In this document: piece by piece, positions 34,725-43,618 of the stretch
Numbering within the stretch: position 1 is the stretch's first letter
Layout of the letters: each line of letters begins with the position of its first letter
From: Cytophagales bacterium
GTDB taxonomy: Bacteria; Bacteroidota; Bacteroidia; Cytophagales; Microscillaceae
DNA: 64,000 nt
Direction of reading: 5' to 3'
Assembly: GCA_004293905.1 (NCBI GenBank)
Contig: RDZE01000039.1
Span: 1-64,000, forward strand
Notes under the pieces: model-generated
Seen by the model: the letters and a program-made list of their open reading frames with translations, nothing else
Told to the model about the DNA's origin: nothing
Database searches by the model: none
Position numbers and translations under genes: made by a program

Positions 34725-36257
34725 TCAACCTAATTTAATTTGTTGTATGGCTGCCATAATGATATTGGGAGCAAAAAACAAAACCAATAATGCCAAACTC
34801 AATATCAAAACTAATACCTTAGCATATACATCATAAAAAGTGGAAGGTCTTTCCAAGGGAATTGCTGAAGTATTGGGCAGGAAAAAAGTTTGGTAGGGTA
34901 CTTTCAAATAATAAAACAACGCTACCAAACTCAAAAATACGGACAGGAACAATATCCAAAGTATCCATTGAGAGGCAAGCAGATGGTAATTTTCCCATAA
35001 AGTGCTGTATAGCAATAACTTAGCACTGAACCCTACTAAGGGAGGAATTCCTGCCAAACTGAGCATAGCAAGCAAAAAAGCAACACTTTCCAACCCTTTG
35101 ACTGTCCCTATGCCTTTGTAGTTTTCAATAGCATAGGGCATTTCGTTTTGTTGCCCAAAAAAATGCGCAAAAATATCTACCAAAGCAAAGGCTAAAAAAT
35201 TAGCAATACTGTAACTGATAAGGTAAAAAAGCAAACTACTGAGGTTAAAATCTTTTCCTACCAATACCATTGCAAGCAAAAAACCTGCTTGCCCTATAGA
35301 AGAGTAAGCCAATAATCTTTTGATATTGTCTTGCCAAAAAGCGGCTAAATTACCAACTAACATAGTAGCCACTGCTATAAAACCTACAGCATAAACCCAC
35401 TCCAATTGCCCCGAAGGAAACCAACTTGCCCAACGAAATACGAAAGCCAATACTGCCGCTTTGGGCACTACCGAAAAAAAAGCAACTACAGGCGAAGGGG
35501 CAGATTCGTAAATATCGGGCGTCCAGAAATGAAAAGGGAAGGCTGCTAATTTAAAAAGAATACCCGCCGCAAAAAAAGACAATGCCAAGTAATGCAATAA
35601 AGTTGGTGTTTTGAAAATGGTAGTAATCCATTGGGGCTCACCTACTTGTAAAGTGCCCGTAAGCCCATACAACAAAGACATTCCATACAACATCATTGCC
35701 GATGAAAAAGCCCCAAAGAGTATGTATTTTAGGCTACCTTCAGCACTTTTTTTATCGAAGTTGAAACCCACTAATAAATACGAAGCTATAGAGATAAGCT
35801 CTAAGGCTAAATAAAACATAAGTAAATGCTGTGCCATTGCTACTAAATAAGCACCTATAAGCACCGCCACAATCAGGTAAAAATATTCTCCTCTGAAAAA
35901 ATTTTCTTTGGCGCGAAAAGTAGGCGAAAGAGGTATCAAAAAAGCAGTAAGCAAGGTAGCCCCTACTAAAAATAATTTGAAAAAAACGCCGAAAGTATCT
36001 AAATAAAGCATTTTTGCAAAGAAAAATTGCTCAAATTGGCAACTGCAACTATTGAACTGCAAAATAGTAACAATCATTGTAGCAACAAGCCCTCCTGCAA
36101 AAAGCGACCATAGTAGCCAAATACGCTGCTTTTTGAACCATAAATCTGCCACGAAAAGCCCCAAAAAAGTGATGCACAACACCCATTCGGGCATAAGCAG
36201 GGCACTGTCTTTGTAGAGTGATTGCAAAAAAACGACTACTTCATTGTGTGGTTTCAT
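34725..36257 (-). CDS. nuoN: NADH-quinone oxidoreductase subunit N
   Basis: An antiporter-like proton-pumping subunit of complex I (510 residues, about 14 helices). It shows LLMFYLALELISIASYLL with the conserved Glu, FKLAAFPFHFWTPDIYE with the conserved Lys, and AYSSIGQAGFLLA. Its start overlaps the nuoM stop by 4 bp. Only these two of the nuo genes lie here, so the rest of complex I is encoded beyond or elsewhere (trpA follows upstream). Confidence 0.95.
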   Translation of the reverse strand: MKPHNEVVVFLQSLYKDSALLMPEWVLCITFLGLFVADLWFKKQRIWLLWSLFAGGLVATMIVTILQFNSCSCQFEQFFFAKMLYLDTFGVFFKLFLVGATLLTAFLIPLSPTFRAKENFFRGEYFYLIVAVLIGAYLVAMAQHLLMFYLALELISIASYLLVGFNFDKKSAEGSLKYILFGAFSSAMMLYGMSLLYGLTGTLQVGEPQWITTIFKTPTLLHYLALSFFAAGILFKLAAFPFHFWTPDIYESAPSPVVAFFSVVPKAAVLAFVFRWASWFPSGQLEWVYAVGFIAVATMLVGNLAAFWQDNIKRLLAYSSIGQAGFLLAMVLVGKDFNLSSLLFYLISYSIANFLAFALVDIFAHFFGQQNEMPYAIENYKGIGTVKGLESVAFLLAMLSLAGIPPLVGFSAKLLLYSTLWENYHLLASQWILWILFLSVFLSLVALFYYLKVPYQTFFLPNTSAIPLERPSTFYDVYAKVLVLILSLALLVLFFAPNIIMAAIQQIKLG

Positions 36258-37948
36258 GGGGCTGATGAGGTACCTAAAATTTCTAAAAATTGTATGACGC
36301 CTTGCGCAGAAGAACTAAAAAACCAAGTAGGGAAAATGCCTAATGCCAAAGTAAGCACAGATAAAAATAGCAATAATACCCACTCTCTCGTGTTTATATC
36401 TTCTAAAAGGGGGGCATTGGTTGTACTTTCTTTAGTCCAAAATTTGCCAAAAAACATTTTTTGCAAAGTCCATAAAAAGTATACCGCACCCAAAACAATA
36501 CCGATGACTGCCCAAACAGACCAATAAGTTTGTATGTGTATGGAGCGGAAGCCACCCAAAAGTACGAAAAACTCCCCGATGAACCCTGAAAAACCGGGCA
36601 AACCCAATGAGGCAAAAAAGGCTATCATTACGAACGTGGTATAGTAGGGCATTTGACTAAACAAACCACTATAATGGGCAATGGTGCGGTCGTGGGTGCG
36701 GTCGTAAATGACACCTGCCAAAAGAAACAACATAGATGATAATAGCCCATGGCTAAACATTTGGAACAATGCCCCATTGACTCCTTCTTGAGTCGCTGAA
36801 GCGATGCCTACAAGCACAAAACCCATGTGAGAAACCGAAGAATAGGCTATCATTTTTTTAAGGTCGGTCATGGCTAAAGCGTTCATCGCCCCGTATAGAA
36901 TGGACAAAACGCCTAACCCTGCCACCAAATTGCCAAAACTGAGGGCTTCAGTAGGGAAAATACAATAAGCAAAGCGAATGATGCCATACCCTCCTATTTT
37001 GAGCAGAATACCCGCCAAAACTACTGAAATAGGCGTTGGGGCTTCTACGTGCGCATCGGGTAGCCAAGTATGCAAGGGTACGGCGGGTAGTTTTACCAAA
37101 AAACCTATCAGCAGGAGCAAAAAAGCTACTTCGCGAAGGCTAAAGCCACTAAAAATCAAGGGGTTTTGGTTGGGGTGCAAAGAAGCATAGAGCAAATAAT
37201 TTTCTTTTTGCATCATTTGGCGAATATCAAAGCTATGCACAATGTGCTTAGGGTCAATGGTTTGCGTGTTGATTTGGCGAAGTAAGGTTATTTTTTGGTT
37301 TTCGCTGAGTGTTGTGTTAGACTGTTGAAGTATGCCCGCGCGCAAAGCCGTTTGGGGCAAATCTACCACTGACAAGTAGAGCATAATAATGACAATGAGA
37401 ATAGCCAAAGAACCTGCTAAGGTATAAATCAAAAATTTGATGGAGGCATAGCCACTTTTTTCGCCCCCCCAAATGCCTATCAGAAAATACATAGGCAGAA
37501 GCATAAACTCGAAAAAAAGATAAAAAAGGAAAAAATCGAAAGCTACAAAACACCCTATCACCGAACTACTCATCAGTAAATAAAGAGCAAAATAGCCTTT
37601 TTGGTGGTGTGCTATGTTCCAAGAGGCTACACTACCTACCCAAAGTATGATGCCGCTTAGAAGTACTAAACCTATATTGATACCATCTATACCCACATAG
37701 TAGTTGATTTGTAAAGCCCCCAAAGAGCCCATTTCCAAATCAATCCAAGGAAGGCGCGTAACGGCTTGCAGTGTGGTTATTTGGGTATCGAAACCCACAT
37801 AAAGCACCCCACTCAGCAGCAATTCAATGGACATTGTAACAAGGGTAATGTATTTGCTTGATGATGCCCATTTTTGAGGTAGCAAAATGACAAAGAACAC
37901 AGCCGTAAGGGGTAGAAAAATAAGCAAGGAGAGTATATAACTATCCAT
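36254..37948 (-). CDS. nuoM: NADH-quinone oxidoreductase subunit M
   Basis: The second antiporter-like subunit of complex I (564 residues). Visible are FFLFYLFFEFMLLPMYFLIG with the key Glu, VKLPAVPLHTWLPDAHVEAP with the Lys and the family's HTWLPDAH, and AYSSVSHMGFVL. An extra stretch of about 60 residues (near 205-265, NTQTIDPKHIVHSFDI) lies between helices, longer than in E. coli NuoM. It forms an overlapping pair with nuoN. Confidence 0.95.
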   Translation of the reverse strand: MDSYILSLLIFLPLTAVFFVILLPQKWASSSKYITLVTMSIELLLSGVLYVGFDTQITTLQAVTRLPWIDLEMGSLGALQINYYVGIDGINIGLVLLSGIILWVGSVASWNIAHHQKGYFALYLLMSSSVIGCFVAFDFFLFYLFFEFMLLPMYFLIGIWGGEKSGYASIKFLIYTLAGSLAILIVIIMLYLSVVDLPQTALRAGILQQSNTTLSENQKITLLRQINTQTIDPKHIVHSFDIRQMMQKENYLLYASLHPNQNPLIFSGFSLREVAFLLLLIGFLVKLPAVPLHTWLPDAHVEAPTPISVVLAGILLKIGGYGIIRFAYCIFPTEALSFGNLVAGLGVLSILYGAMNALAMTDLKKMIAYSSVSHMGFVLVGIASATQEGVNGALFQMFSHGLLSSMLFLLAGVIYDRTHDRTIAHYSGLFSQMPYYTTFVMIAFFASLGLPGFSGFIGEFFVLLGGFRSIHIQTYWSVWAVIGIVLGAVYFLWTLQKMFFGKFWTKESTTNAPLLEDINTREWVLLLFLSVLTLALGIFPTWFFSSSAQGVIQFLEILGTSSAP

Positions 37949-38015
37949 AGGTGTTTTTTGAGGTACAATTAAGATGAATACACAAAGAAATACAATTGTG
38001 GTTTAAAAACCAATT

Positions 38016-38801
38016 TTATGCTTTTATTTCTTTGACAAATTGCGTTACAAGCAATTCCAAAGGGGTTTTTGAGGGATTGGCTTGCAAATGTTTGATAAAA
38101 GCACTGCCAATGATAGCCCCTTGAGCATATTGGCAGGCAGTTTGAAAACTGGAACGGTCGTAAATGCCAAAACCTATTTGTTTGGGAGTTTTTAAAGGCA
38201 TATTGGCTATGCGTTCGAAGTATTGTTTTTGTTCGGTAGAGATGCCTTGAGTTTTGCCTGTGATACTTGCTGAGGATACCATGTAAATGAAACCTTCGCT
38301 CAGTTCGTCTATTTTTGCAATACGCTCAGGGCTCGTGAATGGTGTAATGAGAAAAACATGGGCTAAATGGTATTGCTCAAAGATGCTTTTATAATGTTGC
38401 TCATATTCTTCTAAGGGCAAATCAGGAATGATGAGCCCATCTATGCCTATTTCGGAGGCTTTTTTACAAAAATTTTCTATGCCATATTGCAATATTGGGT
38501 TCAGATAGCCCATCAATAGTACGGGAAGGCTCACGTGTTGGCGTAGTTGGCTAAGTTGTTCGAACAATACACTTACTGACATGCCATTTTGGAGAGCTAC
38601 CATATTGCTCTGCTGAATCACCTCGCCATCGGCTATAGGGTCGGAGAAGGGAATCCCGATTTCGATAAGGTCTGCCCCTGCGCTTTCTAATGTTTGGGCG
38701 ATGGTGAGCGTGTCGTTGAGGTTAGGAAAACCTGCGGTATAGTAGATAGTAAGTAGCTCTTTTTTATTCTTTTCAAAGGCAACTTGTATTCGTTTCTGCA
38801 T
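38016..38801 (-). CDS. trpA: tryptophan synthase alpha chain
   Basis: TrpA (261 residues from the chosen ATG) splits indole-3-glycerol phosphate. It has YYTAGFPNLNDT, the family motif LIEIGIPFSDPIADGEVIQ with the catalytic Glu and Asp, and GLIIPDLPLEEYE. The late GFGIYDR matches GFGI. An in-frame ATG eight codons earlier is less likely. The rest of the trp operon is not in view. The array B leader lies 170 bp upstream of its start. Confidence 0.95.
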   Translation of the reverse strand: MQKRIQVAFEKNKKELLTIYYTAGFPNLNDTLTIAQTLESAGADLIEIGIPFSDPIADGEVIQQSNMVALQNGMSVSVLFEQLSQLRQHVSLPVLLMGYLNPILQYGIENFCKKASEIGIDGLIIPDLPLEEYEQHYKSIFEQYHLAHVFLITPFTSPERIAKIDELSEGFIYMVSSASITGKTQGISTEQKQYFERIANMPLKTPKQIGFGIYDRSSFQTACQYAQGAIIGSAFIKHLQANPSKTPLELLVTQFVKEIKA

Positions 38802-38970
38802 AGTTGTTTGTTTTACACTGCGCAAATTTAGTTTCTTTTTCCTGATTTCTCAAAGCATTTTGAATAGCGTAGCGCATTTTGTATTGTACAAAACTTAACT
38901 ACCCAAAAAGCGCAATAAATGGGACAAAAGACGCAATGCGTATTTTGTATTATTTTTTAAGTTTACTTCT

Positions 38971-39016
38971 TATCTTTGCCTAAAGATGTATGCGAGTTGC
39001 GTATATTATAACGTTA
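38971..39016 (+). promoter_or_regulatory. array B leader: -7 box plus shared 31-bp integration-site-like sequence
   Basis: TATCTTTG (38971-38978) fully matches the TAnnTTTG box, and a TTTG lies 23 bp before it (38944-38947). Eight bp later starts the 31-bp sequence shared with array A (38986-39016; one mismatch), ending at GTTA, where the first cassette begins. Upstream, GCGCATTTTGTATTG (38872-38886) and a diverged copy at 38937 also echo the array A leader. Interpreted as cassette promoter plus attI-like site. Confidence 0.6.
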
Positions 39017-39148
39017 GTGGCTATTTTAAAGACAGTAAAACAAATCTTTGATTCCAAACACCTTGAAAATAGTTGTTTAGCGACGAAAAAACTGCGAATA
39101 AGCCGAAAAATCAGTTAAAAAAGGAAGTAGGCATTTACTTTAAATTCT

Positions 39149-39316
39149 ATGTATATGAACCAAATAGTTCAGAAACAAGACCAATTTAATGAAGTTAGCA
39201 TTTTTGGAGTGGAAGAAATGCTAAAAGTTGTTAATTCAACACCACTTCATTCAGACAGTGAAAAAATTGAAGATTATGGAGATTTATGCGACAGTGATTG
39301 CGTAGATTGTGATTAA
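39149..39316 (+). CDS. candidate RiPP precursor peptide
   Basis: A 55-codon frame (53 from the second ATG at 39155). The N-terminal part (NQIVQKQDQFNEVSIFGVEE) looks like a leader, with a helical region ending near VVNSTPLHSD. The C-terminal core is acidic and Cys-rich: YGDLCDSDCVDCD, with three Cys spaced C-x3-C-x2-C and alternating Asp. It lies right upstream of a radical SAM/SPASM enzyme and a 2OG-type oxygenase in the same cassette, with a strong hairpin in between, the usual layout of a precursor. The chemistry of the product (thioether, epimer, beta-hydroxy-Asp) cannot be told. Confidence 0.7.
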   Translation: MYMNQIVQKQDQFNEVSIFGVEEMLKVVNSTPLHSDSEKIEDYGDLCDSDCVDCD

Positions 39317-39327
39317 ACTTCGATTTT

Positions 39328-39355
39328 ACAGGGAAGTTTTACTTAACTTCCCTGT
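39328..39355 (+). terminator. attenuator-like hairpin between precursor and maturase
   Basis: ACAGGGAAGTT (39328-39338) and AACTTCCCTGT (39345-39355) pair perfectly over 11 bp around a 6-base loop, and TTTT follows. It begins 12 bp after the precursor stop codon. A partial terminator here would give much more precursor than enzyme transcript, a common RiPP arrangement. Confidence 0.8.
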
Positions 39356-39377
39356 TTTCAATAATAAATTAAAACCA

Positions 39378-40802
39378 ATGAATCTTATGCAAAAAGTAAA
39401 TAGTATTTCTCAGGTGGGTAGTTTACGTCAAATTTATATAAATACTTTTGATGACGGTTCAGGGTATGTATTTAATCCTGAAAATCCTTTTGGAGTGAAG
39501 TATCTTTCAAAACAAGCATTATCTTTATATAATGATATGATTGGAGAATATGGTAATCCGCCAATAATTGAATCGCCAAATGTTATTGAGAAACAATTTA
39601 TTGCTCAAGGTTTGGCAAGTTCCCCTAATTCTGTTTTTGAATTGGCAAAAAAGCCAAAGAAAGCATTAACTGTTTGGTATCATATTTCAAATGCTTGCAA
39701 CTTGTCTTGTCAATATTGCTACATTCCTAAATTAATGAAAGCAGTTGACTTGAACAATATGGAGAAGTTTTTTATGAGTTCTGAAACAACTAAAATATCA
39801 ACTGATAGTCTTTTCAAATATTGCTTAAGTGCTGGAATAACGCACTTGCAAATGAAATTTGCTGGTGGCGAACCTACCTTAAATACAGATTTAATAGAGC
39901 AAACTTGCAAATATGCACTAGATAAGTCAGAAGAAACAGGAGTTAAAGTAGGCTTTAGGATACTTACTAATGGAGTATTTATAAATAATGACATCTATGA
40001 TATTTTCAAAAAGTACAAGTTTGGAGTATCAATATCAATAGATGGAGACAAAAACAGACACGATGAAATACGATTTACTATACCTAAAAGTAGGGTTTTG
40101 GAGAATGATGAAAAATATAAAAAAGGAACTTGGGATGTTATTTCTGATAACATTGATAAACTTCTTTCGTTAGGAATAAAGCCTTATATTCTATGCACGG
40201 TAACACAAAAAAATTATAAATATTTGATGAATCTTGTCGAGTTTTGCGTAAGTAAAAAAATTGGCTTTAGGTTAAGTCCTGTACGTGATAATAAAACGCA
40301 CTTATTACCAAACTTACAAGAGGATATGCTTCAGCAACTTATAAGAATATATGATTGGCTTGGCGATAACCTTCCTATAACAATGCCTTTAGAAAGATTT
40401 GCAAGGTTTGCCGAGTGGAATCTTTTAGTAAAAAAGCAAATTGTTTGTGGTACTTGCAAAAGTATGATGTCAATTGACCAAAACGGAAATGTTGGAAGTT
40501 GTCAAATGAGAATGGATAAAGTATTTGGGAATGTTAATAATCAAACTCTTTCAGAGATTGTAAATGCTATTCAATCTGATGAGTCAAACAAATACATAGT
40601 AAATCCAAATGAAAAGACACAAGATTGTGTAACGTGCTTTTGGAGATACACTTGTGCAGGTGGATGTCCTGAACATACAAGAAACGCTATAGGTACAACT
40701 AACTCGCCTTCGCCTTGGTGTCATCTGTATCAAGAACTTTTACCATATTATATCAGGTCAATTGCAAAACAATATAAAAGGGCAAGCGAAATTAGTAAAT
40801 AA
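39378..40802 (+). CDS. radical SAM/SPASM peptide maturase
   Basis: About 474 residues. The radical SAM motif CNLSCQYCY (CX3CX2C) is near residue 110 of the chosen frame, followed by the GGEPTLN motif (MKFAGGEPTL). The C-terminal SPASM domain supplies more FeS ligands: CGTCKSMMSIDQNGNVGSCQ and CVTCFWRYTCAGGCPEH with a final Cys near SPWCHLY. The N-terminal 100 residues could hold a peptide-recognition region. Such enzymes make thioether, C-C or epimer changes in RiPP precursors. I start at ATG 39378 (another ATG is at 39387) because the longer GTG-started frame overlaps the precursor and the hairpin. It is followed by the oxygenase 8 bp later. Confidence 0.9.
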   Translation: MNLMQKVNSISQVGSLRQIYINTFDDGSGYVFNPENPFGVKYLSKQALSLYNDMIGEYGNPPIIESPNVIEKQFIAQGLASSPNSVFELAKKPKKALTVWYHISNACNLSCQYCYIPKLMKAVDLNNMEKFFMSSETTKISTDSLFKYCLSAGITHLQMKFAGGEPTLNTDLIEQTCKYALDKSEETGVKVGFRILTNGVFINNDIYDIFKKYKFGVSISIDGDKNRHDEIRFTIPKSRVLENDEKYKKGTWDVISDNIDKLLSLGIKPYILCTVTQKNYKYLMNLVEFCVSKKIGFRLSPVRDNKTHLLPNLQEDMLQQLIRIYDWLGDNLPITMPLERFARFAEWNLLVKKQIVCGTCKSMMSIDQNGNVGSCQMRMDKVFGNVNNQTLSEIVNAIQSDESNKYIVNPNEKTQDCVTCFWRYTCAGGCPEHTRNAIGTTNSPSPWCHLYQELLPYYIRSIAKQYKRASEISK

Positions 40803-40810
40803 ATACAACT

Positions 40811-41539
40811 ATGATTTACACTTTGATTCACTCGAATCATTTTGAAAATAATGCTCACAAGATACTACAGAACTTGGGTATTGGTAATGCTGTTCTTATT
40901 AAAAATGTTCCGACTCAAGACAATATCAGTTTGTTATCATATTGTGATATTTTAGGAGTGCCAAGTAAGGCAACAATTCGGTATCCTAATTTGCAAGATG
41001 ACTTTATTCATATTGTTCAAGATAGTCAAGTACCTATTAAAGACAAAAATGATAATATCGTTATATCATCTACATCACAGGAATTTGATTTACATACAGA
41101 TGAATATTTTCATTCTAACCCTGCTGATTATGTATTGTTACATTGTATAAAGGCAGATGAAAATAATGGAGGTCTATCCCGTATATGTTTTTTATCTAAA
41201 ATTTTGGATAAAATCCCTGAATGGCTATACCAAAATCTTCAAGAAGAAATATATCCTTGTCGTAAAAAAAAGACATCTATACTTTTTACTGAAAAAGATA
41301 GATTGAAAATAAAATTTAATCCATATGAAATACTTAGGGATTGTGAAAACCCAATAATTGAAAATGCTGTAAAAGAACTTCTAAATATTGCCCACCAAAG
41401 AATGATACATTTTGCTTTAGAAGAAGGCGATTGCCTAATTCTCAATAATAAAGAAGTTTTACACGGTCGAACAGCATTTTCAAAAAATAGTGGTCGATTA
41501 TTGAAAAGGGTACGATTGAACATTACCAATATAAAATAA
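40811..41539 (+). CDS. TauD/clavaminate synthase-like Fe(II)/2-oxoglutarate oxygenase
   Basis: A 242-residue enzyme with the TauD-type facial triad: HTD in FDLHTDEYFH (about residues 95-104), a distal His in EVLHGRTAF (near 219), and an Arg that would bind 2-oxoglutarate in RLLKRVRL (near 230-237). These enzymes hydroxylate, desaturate or close rings. It lies 8 bp after the radical SAM gene, in the same cassette as a Cys/Asp-rich peptide, so the peptide is its likely substrate, for instance by hydroxylation of Asp side chains. That substrate assignment is an inference. Confidence 0.85.
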   Translation: MIYTLIHSNHFENNAHKILQNLGIGNAVLIKNVPTQDNISLLSYCDILGVPSKATIRYPNLQDDFIHIVQDSQVPIKDKNDNIVISSTSQEFDLHTDEYFHSNPADYVLLHCIKADENNGGLSRICFLSKILDKIPEWLYQNLQEEIYPCRKKKTSILFTEKDRLKIKFNPYEILRDCENPIIENAVKELLNIAHQRMIHFALEEGDCLILNNKEVLHGRTAFSKNSGRLLKRVRLNITNIK

Positions 41540-41543
41540 AAAC

Positions 41544-41679
41544 AGCCACTAACATTGTATTATGAAAAAGGGGCAGAAGTGCTAAATTTGGGCTAAGGTG
41601 CTTTTTAGTAGCTTTGTGCTTAATGAAACTTTTGTACTTTTAAATCCCCTTCTTCATAAATACCTGTCCGTTAGCGGTA
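41544..41679 (+). other. attC-like recombination site B1
   Basis: Left core AGCCACTAAC (41544-41553) is the exact complement of the B1 cassette start at 39013. Arms TATGAAAAAGGGG (41561-41573) and CCCCTTCTTCATA (41646-41658) pair with one mismatch. The spacer holds AAGTGCTAAAT and AAGGTGCTTTT, text shared by several other sites. The right core GTTAGCGGTA (41670-41679) opens cassette B2. Confidence 0.8.
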
Positions 41680-41699
41680 ATCTTACAGAGACAGCGTAA

Positions 41700-42563
41700 A
41701 TGAATAAACTACCGAAAATAAAATTTAGGACAGACCTCGACCAATATGGTTTTGAGATTTTGTTGTTAGAAAATTTGACAAGTTCTGAACTGCCGACTGA
41801 CCACAATCCTTTTCAACCTCACAGACTTAATTTTTTTGCAGTTTTAATGCTTTCGGAAGGTAAAGTAAATCATATTTTAGACTTTACTAACACCACTATA
41901 AAAGAAAATGAAAGTATAGTAATCTCAAAGGGACAAGTACATTCTTTTGACAAGCTAAATGTTTACAAAGGATATTTAATCCTTTTTACGGAAGATTTTT
42001 TACAGAAAAATTTATCTAAATCAATCATAGATAATATTTCAAGAATCTACAATTACCATATTTTCGGTTCAAAATATAAAGTAGATACTGAAAGCTATGA
42101 AATTTTTAAATTGCTATATAAAGAGCAAGAACTAAAACATACTAATCTAAAAACAAATATTGTTGCTTCGTTACTTGCTTCTTTTTTGTTGAAATTAGAA
42201 AATCACAATCAGAAAGAACCCTTTAAAGTGACCTTTAATCACCAATACGATTTATTCACAACATTTGAAAAAAATGTGGAACTACATTTTACCGATAGTA
42301 GAAATGCCAATTTTTATGCCGATATGCAAAACATTACATACAAACATTTAAACGAAGTTTGCAAACAATTTTCCAATAAATCTGTCAAAGAGTTTATAGA
42401 CGATTTTATTATTCTAGAAGCCAAAAGACAACTTTCTTCTACTACTCTATCGGTTAAAGAAATTGCTTTCAATTGTGGCTTTGATGAAGTAACAAACTTT
42501 CAAAAATATTTCAAAAAAATAACCACAGAAACACCAGTAACTTTTAGACAAAAATTTCAATAG
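41700..42563 (+). CDS. AraC-family transcriptional regulator
   Basis: A 287-residue protein with an N-terminal cupin-like effector domain (residues 30-110, with HRLNFFAVLMLSEGKVNHIL and SKGQVHSF) and a C-terminal AraC helix-turn-helix pair (about 205-287; LSVKEIAFNCGFDEVTNFQK, then YFKKITTETPVTFRQKF). It is the first gene in cassette B2 and lies 92 bp before a membrane protein gene that it may regulate. Effector unknown. Confidence 0.9.
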   Translation: MNKLPKIKFRTDLDQYGFEILLLENLTSSELPTDHNPFQPHRLNFFAVLMLSEGKVNHILDFTNTTIKENESIVISKGQVHSFDKLNVYKGYLILFTEDFLQKNLSKSIIDNISRIYNYHIFGSKYKVDTESYEIFKLLYKEQELKHTNLKTNIVASLLASFLLKLENHNQKEPFKVTFNHQYDLFTTFEKNVELHFTDSRNANFYADMQNITYKHLNEVCKQFSNKSVKEFIDDFIILEAKRQLSSTTLSVKEIAFNCGFDEVTNFQKYFKKITTETPVTFRQKFQ

Positions 42564-42655
42564 GTTATACATTTACCATTCTTTGTGCTTTCTTGACCTT
42601 TCAGAATTTTGACAACCAAACTACTTTTGCATTTCATTAAATACAAAATAATAAA

Positions 42656-43051
42656 ATGATACAAGAAAATTCAATTCAAACAATGCCAAAATGGATAACA
42701 ATTTATTTGTGGATAGCTACCATAATGGCAACAATGTTCAGCATTTTAGCATATTTTAAACCCGAAGTGCAATTTGCCACTTGGGAAACTTTAACAGCTA
42801 CAGGTGCTACTTCATTAGCAGGTCCAATAGGACTGTATATTGCAAGAAATTTAGCTACAGCTTTTTCAGGATTTTATGCTTTGACACAAAAATCATTTCC
42901 AATGCTAAAAATGTTATTGGTATTAAGGCTAATAACTGATGGTTTAGATTTTGCACACAACGCAACAGCAGGAAATATGCAAGGTGGAGCTTTTGCCTTA
43001 ATTATGTTTTTAATAGAAGCATTTGCACTATTCAAAATTTCTAAAAAGTAA
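42656..43051 (+). CDS. small four-helix membrane protein
   Basis: 131 residues with about four hydrophobic segments (near 12-35, 55-75, 80-100, 105-128). The segment GLYIARNLATAFSGFYAL and the LVLRLITDGLDFAHNATAG loop resemble small DoxX/DUF4267-like membrane proteins of Bacteroidota. Function unknown. It is the second gene of cassette B2 after the AraC regulator. Confidence 0.7.
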   Translation: MIQENSIQTMPKWITIYLWIATIMATMFSILAYFKPEVQFATWETLTATGATSLAGPIGLYIARNLATAFSGFYALTQKSFPMLKMLLVLRLITDGLDFAHNATAGNMQGGAFALIMFLIEAFALFKISKK

Positions 43052-43124
43052 ATTTAAATCGAAATATCTTTAAAGGGACAATGCAGAAATGTATTGTCCT
43101 TTTTGGCATTGACGAACAAAAGAC

Positions 43125-43239
43125 TACCGCTAACAAGGATTTGCCAAAATGGGGGCATAAGTGCTAAATTAAACATTTGGAATTCTATTGAACTTTTTGC
43201 TAAAAATCCGCCACATCGCCAAGCCTTTTCCGTTATTCC
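43125..43239 (+). other. attC-like recombination site B2
   Basis: Left core TACCGCTAAC (43125-43134) is the exact complement of the B2 cassette start at 41670. Arms AAGGATTTGCCAAAATGGGG and CCGCCACATCGCCAAGCCTT pair imperfectly, with AAGTGCTAAAT in the spacer. The right core GTTATTCC (43232) opens cassette B3. Confidence 0.75.
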
Positions 43240-43426
43240 TCATTCTATGGACGACCGTGCTAACTCCAAACTTTCGGGCTGACAAACAAACGGACAATAA
43301 ACAAAAAACGACAACTAACTTTTACAAACTCCGCCTACAAAAAAAAATAAAATTTCATTTTTGTGATTTTTTTATAGCCGTTGCGAATAATTAGGAAAAT
43401 AGTGTTCAATTAAAAATATACTGACA

Positions 43427-43618
43427 ATGAACTTTAAGAAAATTCATCCTCTTTTTTGTGGCGTAGCTATTGTACTTGTTATTATTTGCTCGTTTAAATT
43501 AAAGGTTACACAAACTATAAATAACCTGCCTGCAAATTGTGCAGAAACTGCCGAAACAAAAACTTTTTTCATAGAACTTGTACATATAAATCCTCTTGAC
43601 TATGAAAAAGGAAGATAA
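43427..43618 (+). CDS. small membrane or secreted peptide
   Basis: A 63-residue frame with a hydrophobic stretch (LFCGVAIVLVIICSFKL) and two Cys after it. Its end overlaps the start of the sigma-factor gene by 17 bp. It could be a coupled small gene or a leader peptide. No family recognised. Confidence 0.4.
   Translation: MNFKKIHPLFCGVAIVLVIICSFKLKVTQTINNLPANCAETAETKTFFIELVHINPLDYEKGR

Noticed and set aside
43094-43394. Two + strand frames of 62 and 68 codons
   Set aside because: Both lie across attC-like site B2 and its flanks and show no coding character.
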